Source: Prevotella sp. P2-180
GTDB taxonomy: Bacteria > Bacteroidota > Bacteroidia > Bacteroidales > Bacteroidaceae
Length of the DNA: 64,000 nt
Reading direction: 5' to 3'
NCBI RefSeq assembly: GCF_002251435.1
Contig: NZ_NPJI01000026.1
Coordinates: 20,398 to 84,397, forward strand
Below the pieces are notes generated by a model. That model searched no databases and was not told the DNA's origin. It worked only from the letters and a program-made list of their open reading frames with translations. This document shows positions 10,880 through 19,266 of the stretch, piece after piece (position 1 is the stretch's first letter; the number at the start of each line of letters is the position of its first letter). The position numbers and the translations under genes are program-made.

Positions 10880-13522
10880 CTAATTCCTAAACACCAACTT
10901 TCCTCCTTCCGCGTCTATCGTGATAGGTTTTTCTCTCGACACTTCCTCAGCGAGTATCTTTCTCGAGAGGTCGTTAAGAACGCTGCGCTGTATTGCACGT
11001 TTCACGGGTCGGGCACCGAATTCCGGATCGTAGCCTTCTTCTGCGAGATACTCTATGGCATCGTCGGTCACGTTCAACTCAAATCCCTGTGGCTCCAGCA
11101 TGCGTTTCACGGCATTTATCTGAAGTCTAACAACGTCGGCTATCTCGTCCTTCCTCAGAGGCAGGAACATGATGGTCTCGTCTATACGGTTGAGGAATTC
11201 CGGACGTATCGTTTTCTTCAGCATGTCAAGAATCCTGTTCTTCAGCCCTGATATGAACGAATGGTCGAATGAACAATCTTCACTTTTCCCTCTTAGCTCT
11301 TCGTTTATCATCTGGCTTCCGAGGTTTGATGTCATGATGATTATCGTGTTTTTGAAGTTCACCACACGTCCCTTGTTGTCGGTCAGTCGTCCGTCGTCAA
11401 GCACTTGCAGCAGAATGTTGAACACGTCGGGATGAGCTTTCTCTATTTCGTCAAACAGCACCACGGAGTATGGCTTGCGCCTTACGGCCTCGGTGAGCTG
11501 TCCGCCCTCGTCATATCCAACGTATCCAGGAGGCGCTCCGATGAGTCTCGACACGCTGAACTTCTCTTGGTATTCGCTCATGTCTATACGTGTCATCATC
11601 GTCTCGTCGTTAAACAAGTACTCAGCCAGAGCCTTGGCCAATTCCGTCTTTCCCACACCCGTGGTTCCCAAGAACATGAACGAGGCTATCGGTCGTTTAG
11701 GGTCTTGCAGTCCGGCGCGGCTACGTCTTACGGCATCGCTCACAGCCTGTATCGCTTCCTCCTGTCCTATCACTCTTTTGTGCAGTTCCTCTTCCAGGTG
11801 TAGCAGTTTTTCGCGTTCGCTCTGAAGCATTCGTGTCACAGGTATTCCTGTCCATCGGCTCACCACCTCGGCAATGTCGTCGGCAGTCACCTCTTCTCTC
11901 ACCATGGCGTCGTTGCCCTGGGCGTTTCTCAGTTGCTGCTGAATGTTTCTGATGTCATCTTCCAGCATTTTCAGCTTACTGTAGCGTATCTCGGCCACCC
12001 TTTCGTAGTTACCCTCACGCTCAGCCCTTTCAGCTTCGAGCTTCAGGTTCTCCATCTGCTGTTTGTCGTCCTGTATTCTGTTTACGAGCGCCTTTTCTCC
12101 TTCCCATTTTGCGCGGAACTCCTTTTCCTTGTCTTTCAGTTCGGCAATGTCCTTGTCAAGCTGTGCGAGTTTTCCGTCCGACGAGCCCTCGTCGGTCTTC
12201 ATGCCCAGTTCATCGTTATTTGCCCTTCTCTCTTCGCTTCTTATAGCCTCCCGTTCAATCTCCAGTTGTTTGAGTCTTCTGGAAATCTCGTCGAGTTCCT
12301 CAGGCACTGAGTCGCGTTCCATTCTCAGCTTTGCAGCCGCTTCGTCCATAAGGTCTATGGCCTTGTCGGGCAGGAAACGGTCGCTGATGTATCTTTCCGA
12401 GAGTTGTACCGCCGCAATGCAAGCGTCGTCCTGAATACGCACCTTATGGTGGTTCTCATACCTTTCTTTCAGTCCTCTTAATATTGATATGGCGCTCAGT
12501 TCGTCTGGTTCGTCCACCATGACGGTTTGGAATCTTCTTTCCAGGGCCTTGTCTTTCTCGAAATATTTTTGGTATTCGTTGAGTGTTGTAGCACCAATGC
12601 TTCTCAGTTCTCCACGTGCCAGTGCAGGTTTCAGAATGTTAGCCGCGTCCATGGCTCCCTCGCCACCTCCGGCTCCCACGAGTGTGTGGATTTCGTCGAT
12701 GAAGAGAATGATGCGTCCGTCGCTCTTTGTCACTTCGTTGATCACCGCTTTCAGTCTTTCCTCAAACTCTCCCTTATATTTCGCTCCAGCCACGAGAGCG
12801 CCCATGTCTAACGAGAAGAGTTGCTTGTCCTTGAGGTTTTCCGGCACGTCGCCTCTTACGATACGTTCAGCCAGACCTTCCACAATGGCAGTCTTTCCCG
12901 TACCTGGTTCTCCTATGAGGATAGGGTTGTTCTTGGTGCGTCGCGACAGAATCTGCAATACTCTTCTTATCTCGTCGTCACGTCCTATCACAGGGTCGAG
13001 CTTTCCTGCCCTCGCCTGTTCCACGAGGTTCTTGGCATACTTGGCGAGGCTTTGGTAGTTGTCGTCAGCCGACTGCGACTGCACTTTCTGTCCCTGTCTC
13101 AGTTCGTCGATGGCCTTACGCATTTCCTTCTCTGTGCACCCCGCGTCTTTCAGTATGCGGCTTGCAGTGGTCGATGCGGCAACAATGGCGAGCAGTATCG
13201 GCTCTACGCTCACAAACTGGTCTCCCATCTTCTGCGACATGTCCTCTGCGTGTTGCAGAATGTTGTTTGTGTCGCCCGAGAGATAAGGTTGTCCGCCTTG
13301 AACTCGAGGCAGGTGACTTATTTCAGAGTCCACGAGAGTCTCCACCTGTTGGGCGTTGACCCCGAGTTTCTGGAAGATAAATCCCGCCACGTCCCTTGCC
13401 TTGGTCATGATGGCTTTCAGCAGGTGTACCGGTTCTATTGACTGTTGTCCTGACCGTTGTGCCAGGTTCACCGCCTCTTGTACGGTTTCCTGTGCCTTGA
13501 TAGTAAACTTGTCGAATGTCAT
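10880..13522 (-). CDS. clpB: ATP-dependent chaperone ClpB
   Basis: An 880-residue Hsp100 disaggregase that works with DnaK on aggregated proteins. Order: Clp N domain (1-145), first AAA module with Walker A GEPGTGKT (204-211) and Walker [15 protein letters not shown], a long charged middle coiled-coil, second AAA module with GTTGVGKT and [14 protein letters not shown], and the D2-small domain ending GGKLVFRN. The ATG at 13520-13522 is preferred over a TTG two codons earlier since AAGGAG lies just upstream. The leader holds a pair of palindromic sites, listed separately. It lies about 80 nt ahead of the acyl-CoA synthetase gene, which has its own promoter. Confidence 0.96.
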   Translation of the reverse strand: MTFDKFTIKAQETVQEAVNLAQRSGQQSIEPVHLLKAIMTKARDVAGFIFQKLGVNAQQVETLVDSEISHLPRVQGGQPYLSGDTNNILQHAEDMSQKMGDQFVSVEPILLAIVAASTTASRILKDAGCTEKEMRKAIDELRQGQKVQSQSADDNYQSLAKYAKNLVEQARAGKLDPVIGRDDEIRRVLQILSRRTKNNPILIGEPGTGKTAIVEGLAERIVRGDVPENLKDKQLFSLDMGALVAGAKYKGEFEERLKAVINEVTKSDGRIILFIDEIHTLVGAGGGEGAMDAANILKPALARGELRSIGATTLNEYQKYFEKDKALERRFQTVMVDEPDELSAISILRGLKERYENHHKVRIQDDACIAAVQLSERYISDRFLPDKAIDLMDEAAAKLRMERDSVPEELDEISRRLKQLEIEREAIRSEERRANNDELGMKTDEGSSDGKLAQLDKDIAELKDKEKEFRAKWEGEKALVNRIQDDKQQMENLKLEAERAEREGNYERVAEIRYSKLKMLEDDIRNIQQQLRNAQGNDAMVREEVTADDIAEVVSRWTGIPVTRMLQSEREKLLHLEEELHKRVIGQEEAIQAVSDAVRRSRAGLQDPKRPIASFMFLGTTGVGKTELAKALAEYLFNDETMMTRIDMSEYQEKFSVSRLIGAPPGYVGYDEGGQLTEAVRRKPYSVVLFDEIEKAHPDVFNILLQVLDDGRLTDNKGRVVNFKNTIIIMTSNLGSQMINEELRGKSEDCSFDHSFISGLKNRILDMLKKTIRPEFLNRIDETIMFLPLRKDEIADVVRLQINAVKRMLEPQGFELNVTDDAIEYLAEEGYDPEFGARPVKRAIQRSVLNDLSRKILAEEVSREKPITIDAEGGKLVFRN

Positions 13523-13602
13523 GTTCAATCTCCTTTCTTTAAGTTCATAAAAATTATTCTACCCATTCTCATCGCAACTCACGTGCCATCTTCTCCCTCT
13601 TC

Positions 13603-13636
13603 TGTCAAAATGGCATCTATATCAGCCAAAATGTCA
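13603..13636. promoter_or_regulatory. Twin TGNCA-N3-TGNCA sites upstream of clpB
   Basis: TGTCAAAATGGCA (13603-13615) and AGCCAAAATGTCA (13624-13636) share the frame nGnCAAAATGnCA and their centres are 21 bp apart, two helical turns. They sit 81-115 nt upstream of the clpB ATG. Similar TGNCA pairs recur, as far as I recall, before chaperone genes of Bacteroidetes, so a heat-shock operator or promoter element is inferred. Confidence 0.5.
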
Positions 13637-13710
13637 TAGGTGAATAATCTACATTCTACCGACCTGCTTCCAGTATTTTCTACTCTTTTACATATAAACA
13701 TGCTAATTGC

Positions 13711-14346
13711 TTACTCACCCTTGCGCCTTATCCATATCTTGTGTGACGCCTGACCAGTGTAGTCGATAGGCATATTAGGATCAGCAGTGATTTTGGCAAG
13801 TTCCTTGGATGCCGTGGTGCGCGACAGATTGTTCACCTTGGCATATTCGCCGAGGGTGATGTGTCCCTTTTCGTCAATTATGGCAAGGGCGTTCTCTATG
13901 CGCTGCTCAAAGGAGTAGAGGTTCTTCTTCAGTTCCCTCGCCCCTGTTGTCATACGTTCAAACCTTGTGTTCATCTGAAGATCACGTATCAGTTTGGGAG
14001 ATATCTTGAAGTTAAGATCCTTCACTCCCACTCGTCTGTAGAGCATGGGGTCGCCTTCCTCCTGAATCTCAGTAGGTTTGTCGTCGAGGAACTTCAGCGA
14101 CATGGAGAATGTGCCGATGTCGTCGAGAGTCACGTTGTTGCCCTTTGACAGCAAACTGACCAGCGAGTCGGCAATACCGCTTATCACTCCCCTCAGCACT
14201 CCCTTATCCACTGTGCGCAGACGATCGTGCAACACGTCGATAAACTCCTCTGTTCCAAGAGTCTGGTTTATCACCACCTTCGGATATACCGCCCTCTTGC
14301 CGGTATTCCTCACGTCATTCATTTCCTGTAGTAAGTACTTAACCAT
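13711..14346 (-). CDS. HU-family DNA-binding protein with C-terminal winged-helix-like domain
   Basis: A 211-residue protein. Residues 1-125 follow the Bacteroidetes HU-like fold: NTGKRAVYPKVV, helix pairs and the beta-arm motif VTLDDIGTFSMSL, ending FKISPKLIRDLQ. Residues 135-211 form a second helical domain (IIDEKGHITLGEYAKVNNLSRTTASKELAKI) that reads like a winged helix. Role is probably chromosome architecture or transcriptional control; no target is known. The about 200-nt leader carries four palindromic 21-bp repeats, suggesting autoregulation. Confidence 0.75.
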   Translation of the reverse strand: MVKYLLQEMNDVRNTGKRAVYPKVVINQTLGTEEFIDVLHDRLRTVDKGVLRGVISGIADSLVSLLSKGNNVTLDDIGTFSMSLKFLDDKPTEIQEEGDPMLYRRVGVKDLNFKISPKLIRDLQMNTRFERMTTGARELKKNLYSFEQRIENALAIIDEKGHITLGEYAKVNNLSRTTASKELAKITADPNMPIDYTGQASHKIWIRRKGE

Positions 14347-14453
14347 ATACCAGTTGTTTTTAGTTTATGATACCTGTTGTAATTGTCTCATTATATATTG
14401 TTGTAATTATTTCGCATTGCCTGTTGACATTTCCATAGAACAGGCATTTGTTT

Positions 14454-14537
14454 TACGTTCCGCAGTGCGGTTTCTACGTTCCGCAGTGGTGAACGTACAT
14501 TCCGCAGTGGTGAATGTACGTTCCGCATTGCGGAATA
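14454..14537. repeat. Four tandem 21-bp palindromic repeats in the leader of the HU-like gene
   Basis: Units start at 14454, 14475, 14496 and 14517, each with TACGTTCCGCAGTG or a one- to two-base variant. Every unit is itself a partial palindrome: CCGCAGTGCGG in unit 1, GTTC...GAAC in unit 2, ACATTC...GAATGT in unit 3, TTCCGCATTGCGGAA in unit 4. Changes on the two arms are compensatory between units. They lie just downstream of the promoter of the HU-like gene, so they are either operators or RNA hairpins in its leader. Confidence 0.85.
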
Positions 14538-14553
14538 TAAACCAAACACGGTG

Positions 14554-14585
14554 CAAAGATACATTAAAACAGGGTATTATGCAAA
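14554..14585 (-). promoter_or_regulatory. Promoter of the HU-like gene
   Basis: On the minus strand TTTG (14582-14585) and TATCTTTG (14554-14561) are 20 nt apart. Start of transcription would be near 14547, so the leader of about 200 nt contains all four palindromic repeats. Confidence 0.6.
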
Positions 14586-14789
14586 CATCTATACGACTGT
14601 TTTTATACATTTACCACTATTTAACAGATAGTATCTCTTTAGCAATTATTACTTTCTTACTCGCGCGTGCGCTCTTTATAATTTTCAACTTTTTCTGTCA
14701 CTTCTGAGACCTGATAAATTAACAACTTCATTCTCAATGAGTTAAATATTAGAACTTGGTGACAGAAGGAGTGACATAAGTTTCACGAA

Positions 14790-14907
14790 CGCACCAATCT
14801 TGGCACCGTATATCTTGTGAAGCAAAAACACTGACCAAAATGGCGCAAGAACACTGAATGAAATAGCGCAAAAATACCGAATGAAATAGCGCAAAAATGC
14901 CGAATGC
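14790..14907. repeat. Short repetitive element with 23-bp tandem units, copy 1
   Basis: A 118-nt segment starting CGCACCAATCTTGGCACC, then TATATCTTGTGAAGCAAA, then three 23-bp units of type AATAGCGCAAAAATACCGAA. A second copy with only two units lies at 16092-16186; the two agree at most positions over their whole length. They bracket the toxin-antitoxin pair. No coding function seen. Confidence 0.8.
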
Positions 14908-14909
14908 TA

Positions 14910-14954
14910 GCCCTGAAAGGGCGACATATCATAGGATAGGGCGTGAGCCCTATC
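14910..14954. repeat. REP-like double hairpin
   Basis: GCCCTGAAAGGGC (14910-14922) forms a 5-bp stem, and GATAGGGC-GTGA-GCCCTATC (14935-14954) forms a perfect 8-bp stem with a GTGA tetraloop. The pair directly follows the 23-bp repeat element. It resembles dispersed GCCCTGAAAGGGC elements that I recall from Bacteroidales genomes; only one copy is in this window. Confidence 0.6.
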
Positions 14955-15007
14955 TTAATGTGTCTTTTTCCCTTGATAGTTAAATTGCATTAAAAATTCG
15001 CAAAAAT

Positions 15008-15050
15008 GCAACCTATAAGTTGCGCATCCCGATTATTCTTCATATATTTG
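15008..15050 (+). promoter_or_regulatory. Promoter and palindromic operator of the toxin-antitoxin pair
   Basis: TATATTTG (15043-15050) is a good -7 element, with GTTG at 15019-15022 as a weak -33 element 20 nt upstream. The perfect palindrome GCAAC-N6-GTTGC (15008-15023) overlaps the -33 region, the usual place for an antitoxin operator. Confidence 0.55.
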
Positions 15051-15072
15051 CACCATATAAAAAAGAAAATTT

Positions 15073-15630
15073 ATGAAATTCGTACGTACTATACCAGGAT
15101 ATAATCACCTTTGGGCGGTTAGGGACGAAGATCAAGAGACGGATGAACTGTCGTTGCTATTCCGTCAATGGAGTAATTTTAACTACCTGCTTGACTTCTT
15201 CTTTGCTAACCTTGATGACCTTCAGGGCTTCTTCCATATAAAGAAGGTCAGCGATGCCATTAAGGATACGATGGAAGATGCACAGGAACTAGAGAGGTTG
15301 ATTCTTGACTTCCCTTATACTGAGCAGCTTGACGGATTGTTCCATCCTTTGAGTTTAGCTGATAACAGAGCACATGAGTTGACTCGTGAAAAGGCAAGGA
15401 ATTGGGACAGGAGACAGCATCCGAGTTGGTTGCGTATCTATGCTATACGTATTGAACCAAATGTTTATATAGTTACAGGAGGAACCATCAAACTGACAGC
15501 TACCATGCAGGAGCGTGAGCATACTAAAAAAGAGCTCGACAAACTTAATGCCTGCCGTGATTATCTAAAGCAGAATGGCGTATTTGATATGGATAGTTTT
15601 ATTGATTATTTCGAGGAGGATTTACTATGA
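15073..15630 (+). CDS. Probable type II toxin (RelE/HigB-like)
   Basis: A 185-residue protein. The C-terminal part (LRIYAIRIEPNVYIVTGGTIKLTATMQER, then a helix rich in Glu and Lys) has the beta-sheet-plus-helix pattern of RelE-superfamily mRNA interferases in Bacteroidetes; the N-terminal 110 residues are helical and unlike canonical HigB. The gene comes first and overlaps the next gene, an XRE-type regulator, by 4 nt (ATGA), the HigBA gene order. Target and activity are inferred from context only. Confidence 0.6.
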   Translation: MKFVRTIPGYNHLWAVRDEDQETDELSLLFRQWSNFNYLLDFFFANLDDLQGFFHIKKVSDAIKDTMEDAQELERLILDFPYTEQLDGLFHPLSLADNRAHELTREKARNWDRRQHPSWLRIYAIRIEPNVYIVTGGTIKLTATMQEREHTKKELDKLNACRDYLKQNGVFDMDSFIDYFEEDLL

Positions 15631-15932
15631 AGCAGAAGACTTTAGACTTTTTGGAGGCACACAAGAGTGAACAGCCTTCAACCTTTACCGAAGATGCAAA
15701 GTGGCGTCAAGAGAACGAAGTGTGGCTAAAATGGTCACGCGGGGTTGCCTTGTCAATCGTTGACTACATGCAAGCAAATAGTCTCAGTCGTTCAGACATC
15801 GCCAACAAACTTGGTGTGACACCTCAGTATGTCAGTCGCATTCTCTCTGGAAATACAAATTTCTCATTCAAGAGTGTGGCTGAAATAGAAAGAAAACTCG
15901 GAATTTCGTGCATGGAGGCCGCAATGGCGTAA
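15627..15932 (+). CDS. XRE-family antitoxin-like regulator
   Basis: A 101-residue protein with a C-terminal helix-turn-helix (SRSDIANKLGVTPQYVSRILSGNTNFSF, about residues 53-80). It overlaps the toxin-like gene by 4 nt and probably binds the palindrome at 15008-15023. The last residues (SCMEAAMA) lie at a junction with a VapE-like fragment read in another frame, so the natural C-terminus may have been replaced when the segment was rearranged. Confidence 0.7.
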   Translation: MKQKTLDFLEAHKSEQPSTFTEDAKWRQENEVWLKWSRGVALSIVDYMQANSLSRSDIANKLGVTPQYVSRILSGNTNFSFKSVAEIERKLGISCMEAAMA

Positions 15933-16090
15933 AGTATGCCCAGGCGATGGATGCCATATCCAAGGGCGAGCGCTATTGGTTTGACCAACAGGAAATAGTC
16001 GAACTGCTTGCCCACAACAGGAAGTATCAGGTTTTCTCGCCTGCAGAGCAATATTTCCTTCTGTTTTTCGAGGTGTGCCAAGACCCTGGT
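15932..16090 (+). pseudogene. Fragment of a VapE/DUF3874-type protein
   Basis: One frame reads AQAMDAISKGERYWFDQQEI, then VELLAHNRKYQVFSPAEQYFLLFFEVC. The GxRYWFDxxEI...L..HN..YQ pattern is that of the C-terminal region of virulence-associated E / DUF3874 proteins found in mobile islands. No upstream helicase or primase part is present and the frame runs into the repeat element after about 53 codons, so this is a remnant. Confidence 0.55.
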
Positions 16091-16091
16091 A

Positions 16092-16186
16092 CGCACCATT
16101 CTGGGCACCATATATCTTGTGAAGCAAATACACCGACCAAAATAGCGCAAGAATTCCGAATGAAATAGCGCAAAAACACCGAATGC
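16092..16186. repeat. Short repetitive element with 23-bp tandem units, copy 2
   Basis: Starts CGCACCATTCTGGGCACC and contains two 23-bp units (AATAGCGCAAGAATTCCGAA and AATAGCGCAAAAACACCGAA). It matches copy 1 at 14790-14907 apart from one missing unit and scattered substitutions. It joins the VapE-like fragment on its left to a transposase fragment on its right. Confidence 0.8.
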
Positions 16187-16188
16187 CT

Positions 16189-16377
16189 TGGGCCACGCTT
16201 CCGTACAGGACGGTTGCTCACCAAACCAAAGTTCACTGCCATCTCATGAAGAGGGAGAAGCCGTTTCATACGTCCAAGTTCGCTGTTTTCAAACGTAACT
16301 CGAAATAAATCATAAAAATCGAACCCTTCGAACGGAATTCGCTTGCTTATTCCAGAAAAATGTTGTACCTTTGCCAT
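16189..16377 (-). pseudogene. N-terminal fragment of an IS transposase
   Basis: From an ATG at 16375-16377 the frame reads MAKVQHFSGISKRIPFEGFD and continues through FENSELGRMKRLLPLHEMAV and FGLVSN to residue ~64, where it meets the repeat element. ENSELGRMKRLLPL...FGLVS is the start of a transposase common in Prevotella and Bacteroides. A promoter-like TACCTTTG (complement of 16448-16455) and an inverted CCCCCAAT...ATTGGGGG lie upstream. Catalytic parts are absent. Confidence 0.5.
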
Positions 16378-16529
16378 CGTATCACTTTTGTGATTCCCCC
16401 AATTTGTCACTTCTCAGGATGATTGGGGGATTTTTCTTATCATCTACAAAGGTACAAAATTTCTACCACATTGAGTAATAGATAGTTATAAATAATCTTA
16501 AAAATTAACGACACTCCCTATCTTAGTAT

Positions 16530-17261
16530 TCATTTTCCTTCCTCCTCATCAAAAGCTTCGTCTGCCAAACTGGTATATAGGTTGTGCCGCTCCTCTGCCG
16601 ACATAGGTGCTGCGCATCCGTCAGCCTCCTGCATCTTCATGCACGAGAGACGTGAGAAGAAGTTCATGCGCGTACAGGTGTCCTTGCCCATCGAGGCACG
16701 TGTGCCCTCGTGGCTATAGGCAAAGTTGCGTGAGTTGCGTATGGAGAGGTTCGTCGCCACCTCCATGGAATCCTGGTTTGCACCCATATAGGTGAATGTC
16801 CATCCCTCGCCACGCAGACGCTCCACAAGTTCCTTGATGGTCTTGCCGTTGTACTCGTGCGAAGCATTCTCCATGCCGTCGGTGATGATGGTCACAACCA
16901 CCACGCTGTCCTCTATCTCCTTGACATGCTTGCGCATGGCTGTGAGCGTGATGCCCATGGCATCATAGAGTGGGGTAGTGCAGCAGGGCTGGAAATCCTC
17001 CATTTTTAGCGGATGGGCATCTGCCACAGGAGTCTTGTCAAACACGTGCTTCGTCTCACAACTGCAAAACGTCACCAATGACACGAAATGGTCTTGTGTC
17101 TCGGCAAACTTCTCCTGCGCTTTCTTGATACCTGCCAAGGTCTCGTTGAAACCTTCCACGGCAGCCTGACGAATACACTCCATCGAACCGCTGCGGTCGA
17201 GGATAATCACATTGAAGACCTGCGTCTTCTTCATCTCTTGCTTGTCCTTTACTTCTTCCAT
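16530..17261 (-). CDS. von Willebrand factor A domain protein
   Basis: A 243-residue cytoplasmic protein made almost entirely of one VWA domain. The metal-ion-dependent adhesion site is complete: Asp22-x-Ser-x-Ser (LDRSGSM), a threonine in CCTTPLYDA and TDGME. No signal peptide or membrane segment. Such stand-alone VWA proteins often work with ATPases or in conflict and stress systems, but the partner is unknown. It lies about 310 nt beyond the phosphatase gene at the end of the island cluster, in the same orientation, with a possible terminator between them. Confidence 0.75.
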   Translation of the reverse strand: MEEVKDKQEMKKTQVFNVIILDRSGSMECIRQAAVEGFNETLAGIKKAQEKFAETQDHFVSLVTFCSCETKHVFDKTPVADAHPLKMEDFQPCCTTPLYDAMGITLTAMRKHVKEIEDSVVVVTIITDGMENASHEYNGKTIKELVERLRGEGWTFTYMGANQDSMEVATNLSIRNSRNFAYSHEGTRASMGKDTCTRMNFFSRLSCMKMQEADGCAAPMSAEERHNLYTSLADEAFDEEEGK

Positions 17262-17448
17262 CGTTTCAAATTATTATCAGTTTATACTATTAGTTGTCTA
17301 ACTCTTAAATGCTTGAAAACTCTGCTTTTGCCTTGTGATAGGCAGAACGTACCATGCCAAGGATGTTCAACCTTTGCTCCACGTAGTTTCATCAGGCTCT
17401 CTATGTGGGTATATTAGTTATCATCATCTGAAATATGTTTTACTCTTT

Positions 17449-17486
17449 ATGATAAGAGAGTGGCATTTGTAACCATTCTCTATCAT
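17449..17486 (-). terminator. Possible terminator or hairpin after the phosphatase gene
   Basis: ATGATAAGAGAGTGG (17449-17463) and ACCATTCTCTATCAT (17472-17486) form a long imperfect stem with an 8-nt loop. It lies between the end of the island operon (17571) and the VWA gene. The rest of 17262-17570 contains no convincing gene; one minus-strand frame near 17308-17385 (ending QRLNILGMVRSAYHKAKAEF plus three residues) resembles a gene remnant but cannot be assigned. Confidence 0.35.
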
Positions 17487-17570
17487 TTACCTTCATTTTA
17501 TACTGAAAAAAATCCCTCCAGCTAATTGATGCAAAGCCGAAGGGATACAATATCTGCTGTTATGCAATCC

Positions 17571-18056
17571 TTAACCTTCAGGCTCTGGTGGCTGTAGTTT
17601 CCACTGCTCTACCAATCGTTTACAACCGTTTTCAATGTGTTTAGCTACACGACGATATACAGCTGCAGTCTTGTAATGAGGGTCTTCCACATTGCCGTCT
17701 TCATCCAATGCAATCTTATTGAACAGGACGATTCTGTTCCAATGGCTATAGTCCAGTACTCGTGTTATGGCATCACGGTGACGCTCGTCAAACACAATGA
17801 TCGCATCAGCAGTCATTAGTTTTTCACGTGTCATAACCATAGTCGTACCACTTAATTCATAGCCCAGTTCCTTCGCCACATCCACCATCGCAGCATCACG
17901 AGGATTCTCGCCCCAGTCCAATGTACCAAGGGAGAACACTTCAATGTCCTCTATTCCTGCATCAGCCAATAGTTTCTTCGTCACACATTCTGCGAATGGT
18001 GACCGACAGGCATTGCCTGTGCATACAAAGCAAATCTTGTAGTTCATCATATTCAT
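17571..18056 (-). CDS. Low-molecular-weight protein-tyrosine-phosphatase-like protein
   Basis: A 161-residue cytoplasmic enzyme of the LMW-PTP/arsenate reductase fold. The P-loop is FVCTGNACRSP with catalytic Cys12 and Arg18 (CX5R), and the acid-loop motif EDPHY is present. Either a phosphotyrosine/phosphoarginine substrate or a specialised role is possible; the second tyrosine expected after the DP motif is present in only partial form (DPHYK). Its ATG overlaps the stop of the upstream gene (ATGA), so it belongs to the island operon. Confidence 0.8.
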   Translation of the reverse strand: MNMMNYKICFVCTGNACRSPFAECVTKKLLADAGIEDIEVFSLGTLDWGENPRDAAMVDVAKELGYELSGTTMVMTREKLMTADAIIVFDERHRDAITRVLDYSHWNRIVLFNKIALDEDGNVEDPHYKTAAVYRRVAKHIENGCKRLVEQWKLQPPEPEG

Positions 18057-18601
18057 ATATAATAGAAATTCTTGTAATTGAACGTTGTCAAAGGTGAGTG
18101 GACATCATCCATTGCCAACATCCGTTTAGGTATCTCGCTCAGGGGGATTCTTTGATCAAGCAATGTTCTCAGCCGCATAGCCAATTTCACATTCTCGCGG
18201 TCAAGTTCCTCCTGCGTAGTCTCTACCTGATATAATAGAGCCTTACTTAGTTCGGAAACTATCATCCCTGTAAACAAACCATGCAAACCTTCTGCACGTG
18301 CAAACTGGTCGGCATTGCACCATACAGCTACAATGTTGCTCCCATGATTGTGCAAATGGTATCTGTGAGAATGACCCACGATAATCTTATCAAACTCATT
18401 CTTGCTGTCATCCTCACGAAAGAAAAGTCCTTTGTCTGAGCCGTGTCCCAGTAGCATGATACGATCCTGTGTAGAGACATGATGCAACAGACGCCCCATC
18501 TCCTTGGTTGTACGGTAGTCGGTAACGACCTGTGCTTCCAGCCCATCATATAGGGCTGAAAGCATCGCCGTGGTTTTGTCTTTTGGATGTATCACTAACA
18601 T
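18053..18601 (-). CDS. Unknown protein with possible caspase-like His/Cys dyad
   Basis: A protein of 182 residues from the ATG at 18599-18601, which has AAGGAG seven nt upstream; an ATG 12 codons earlier that overlaps the preceding stop (TAATG) is the alternative. I do not recognise a named family. Two hydrophobic strands end in IMLLGHGSDKGLFF (His53) and NIVAVWCNADQFA (Cys95), the spacing and context of the His-Gly and Cys of clan CD (caspase/CHAT/gingipain) peptidases. That reading is tentative. It lies between an archaemetzincin-like gene and a phosphatase gene, joined to both by overlap. Confidence 0.55.
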   Translation of the reverse strand: MLVIHPKDKTTAMLSALYDGLEAQVVTDYRTTKEMGRLLHHVSTQDRIMLLGHGSDKGLFFREDDSKNEFDKIIVGHSHRYHLHNHGSNIVAVWCNADQFARAEGLHGLFTGMIVSELSKALLYQVETTQEELDRENVKLAMRLRTLLDQRIPLSEIPKRMLAMDDVHSPLTTFNYKNFYYI

Positions 18602-18636
18602 GTTTTTTCTCCTTATTATTTCTCCTGTAAAAGCCA

Positions 18637-19266
18637 TTATAGCTTCCAGTGCTTGGATTCCATATATTTCTTACATTTGTCGCAGAATACGTTTGTTTTG
18701 CGGAAAGGATTACCACCTTTGGCATTCTGCATCATACATTTTATATCAGGACAATGCCGCAAGCCTTGGGCATGACCTAATTCATGGAGCATTACGCAAA
18801 ACAACTGCCCGTTGCCATGAGGACGATAGGACGAGAATACCGCCACACCTGTCCCTATACCGCTGGCAAGTCCCATAATTCCACTATGGGCACGACCTCT
18901 GAAATTATCAAGTCCGATATCCGCCTGCGTAAGTCCAACGACAATAGTTGAATCAGACTTATAATGGCATAGCACCTTGTTCAGTACATCAGCCCTATAT
19001 CGTTTGTGGTCATTCCTTTCAGTAGTAAGGGCAGAGTCGGGCAAGTGGATATTACCGACCATCCTGCATTTGGGATAATGAACTCTTAGAGAATCCATCA
19101 TTGCACGCTGTAAATTTTCATTGACTGCGCCCAACGTATATACACAGACAACAGGCACAGCAGATTTCTGTTCTGTTGTCGCAGATACAGGGGTGCTCTT
19201 CTTGCAGCTTCCCATTAGCAGGAATAGCGTGCACAGCAATATGGATTTAAATATTCTGTTGTTCAT
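18637..19266 (-). CDS. Archaemetzincin-like zinc metallopeptidase, lipoprotein
   Basis: A 209-residue protein whose ATG overlaps the previous stop (ATGA). A signal peptide ends in the lipobox LLMGSC (lipid on Cys21), so it is probably anchored in a membrane outside the cytoplasm. The catalytic motif HELGHAQGLRHCPDIKC (residues 161-177) followed by MM and a CDKC pair matches the archaemetzincin pattern HExxHxxGx3Cx4CxM...CxxC. Archaemetzincins act on peptides and bind an extra structural zinc. A secreted member inside this otherwise cytoplasmic operon is unusual. Confidence 0.8.
   Translation of the reverse strand: MNNRIFKSILLCTLFLLMGSCKKSTPVSATTEQKSAVPVVCVYTLGAVNENLQRAMMDSLRVHYPKCRMVGNIHLPDSALTTERNDHKRYRADVLNKVLCHYKSDSTIVVGLTQADIGLDNFRGRAHSGIMGLASGIGTGVAVFSSYRPHGNGQLFCVMLHELGHAQGLRHCPDIKCMMQNAKGGNPFRKTNVFCDKCKKYMESKHWKL

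Noticed and set aside
12489..13058. Plus-strand frame of 189 codons within clpB
   Set aside because: Antisense of the clpB first AAA module; Ser/Pro-rich shadow.
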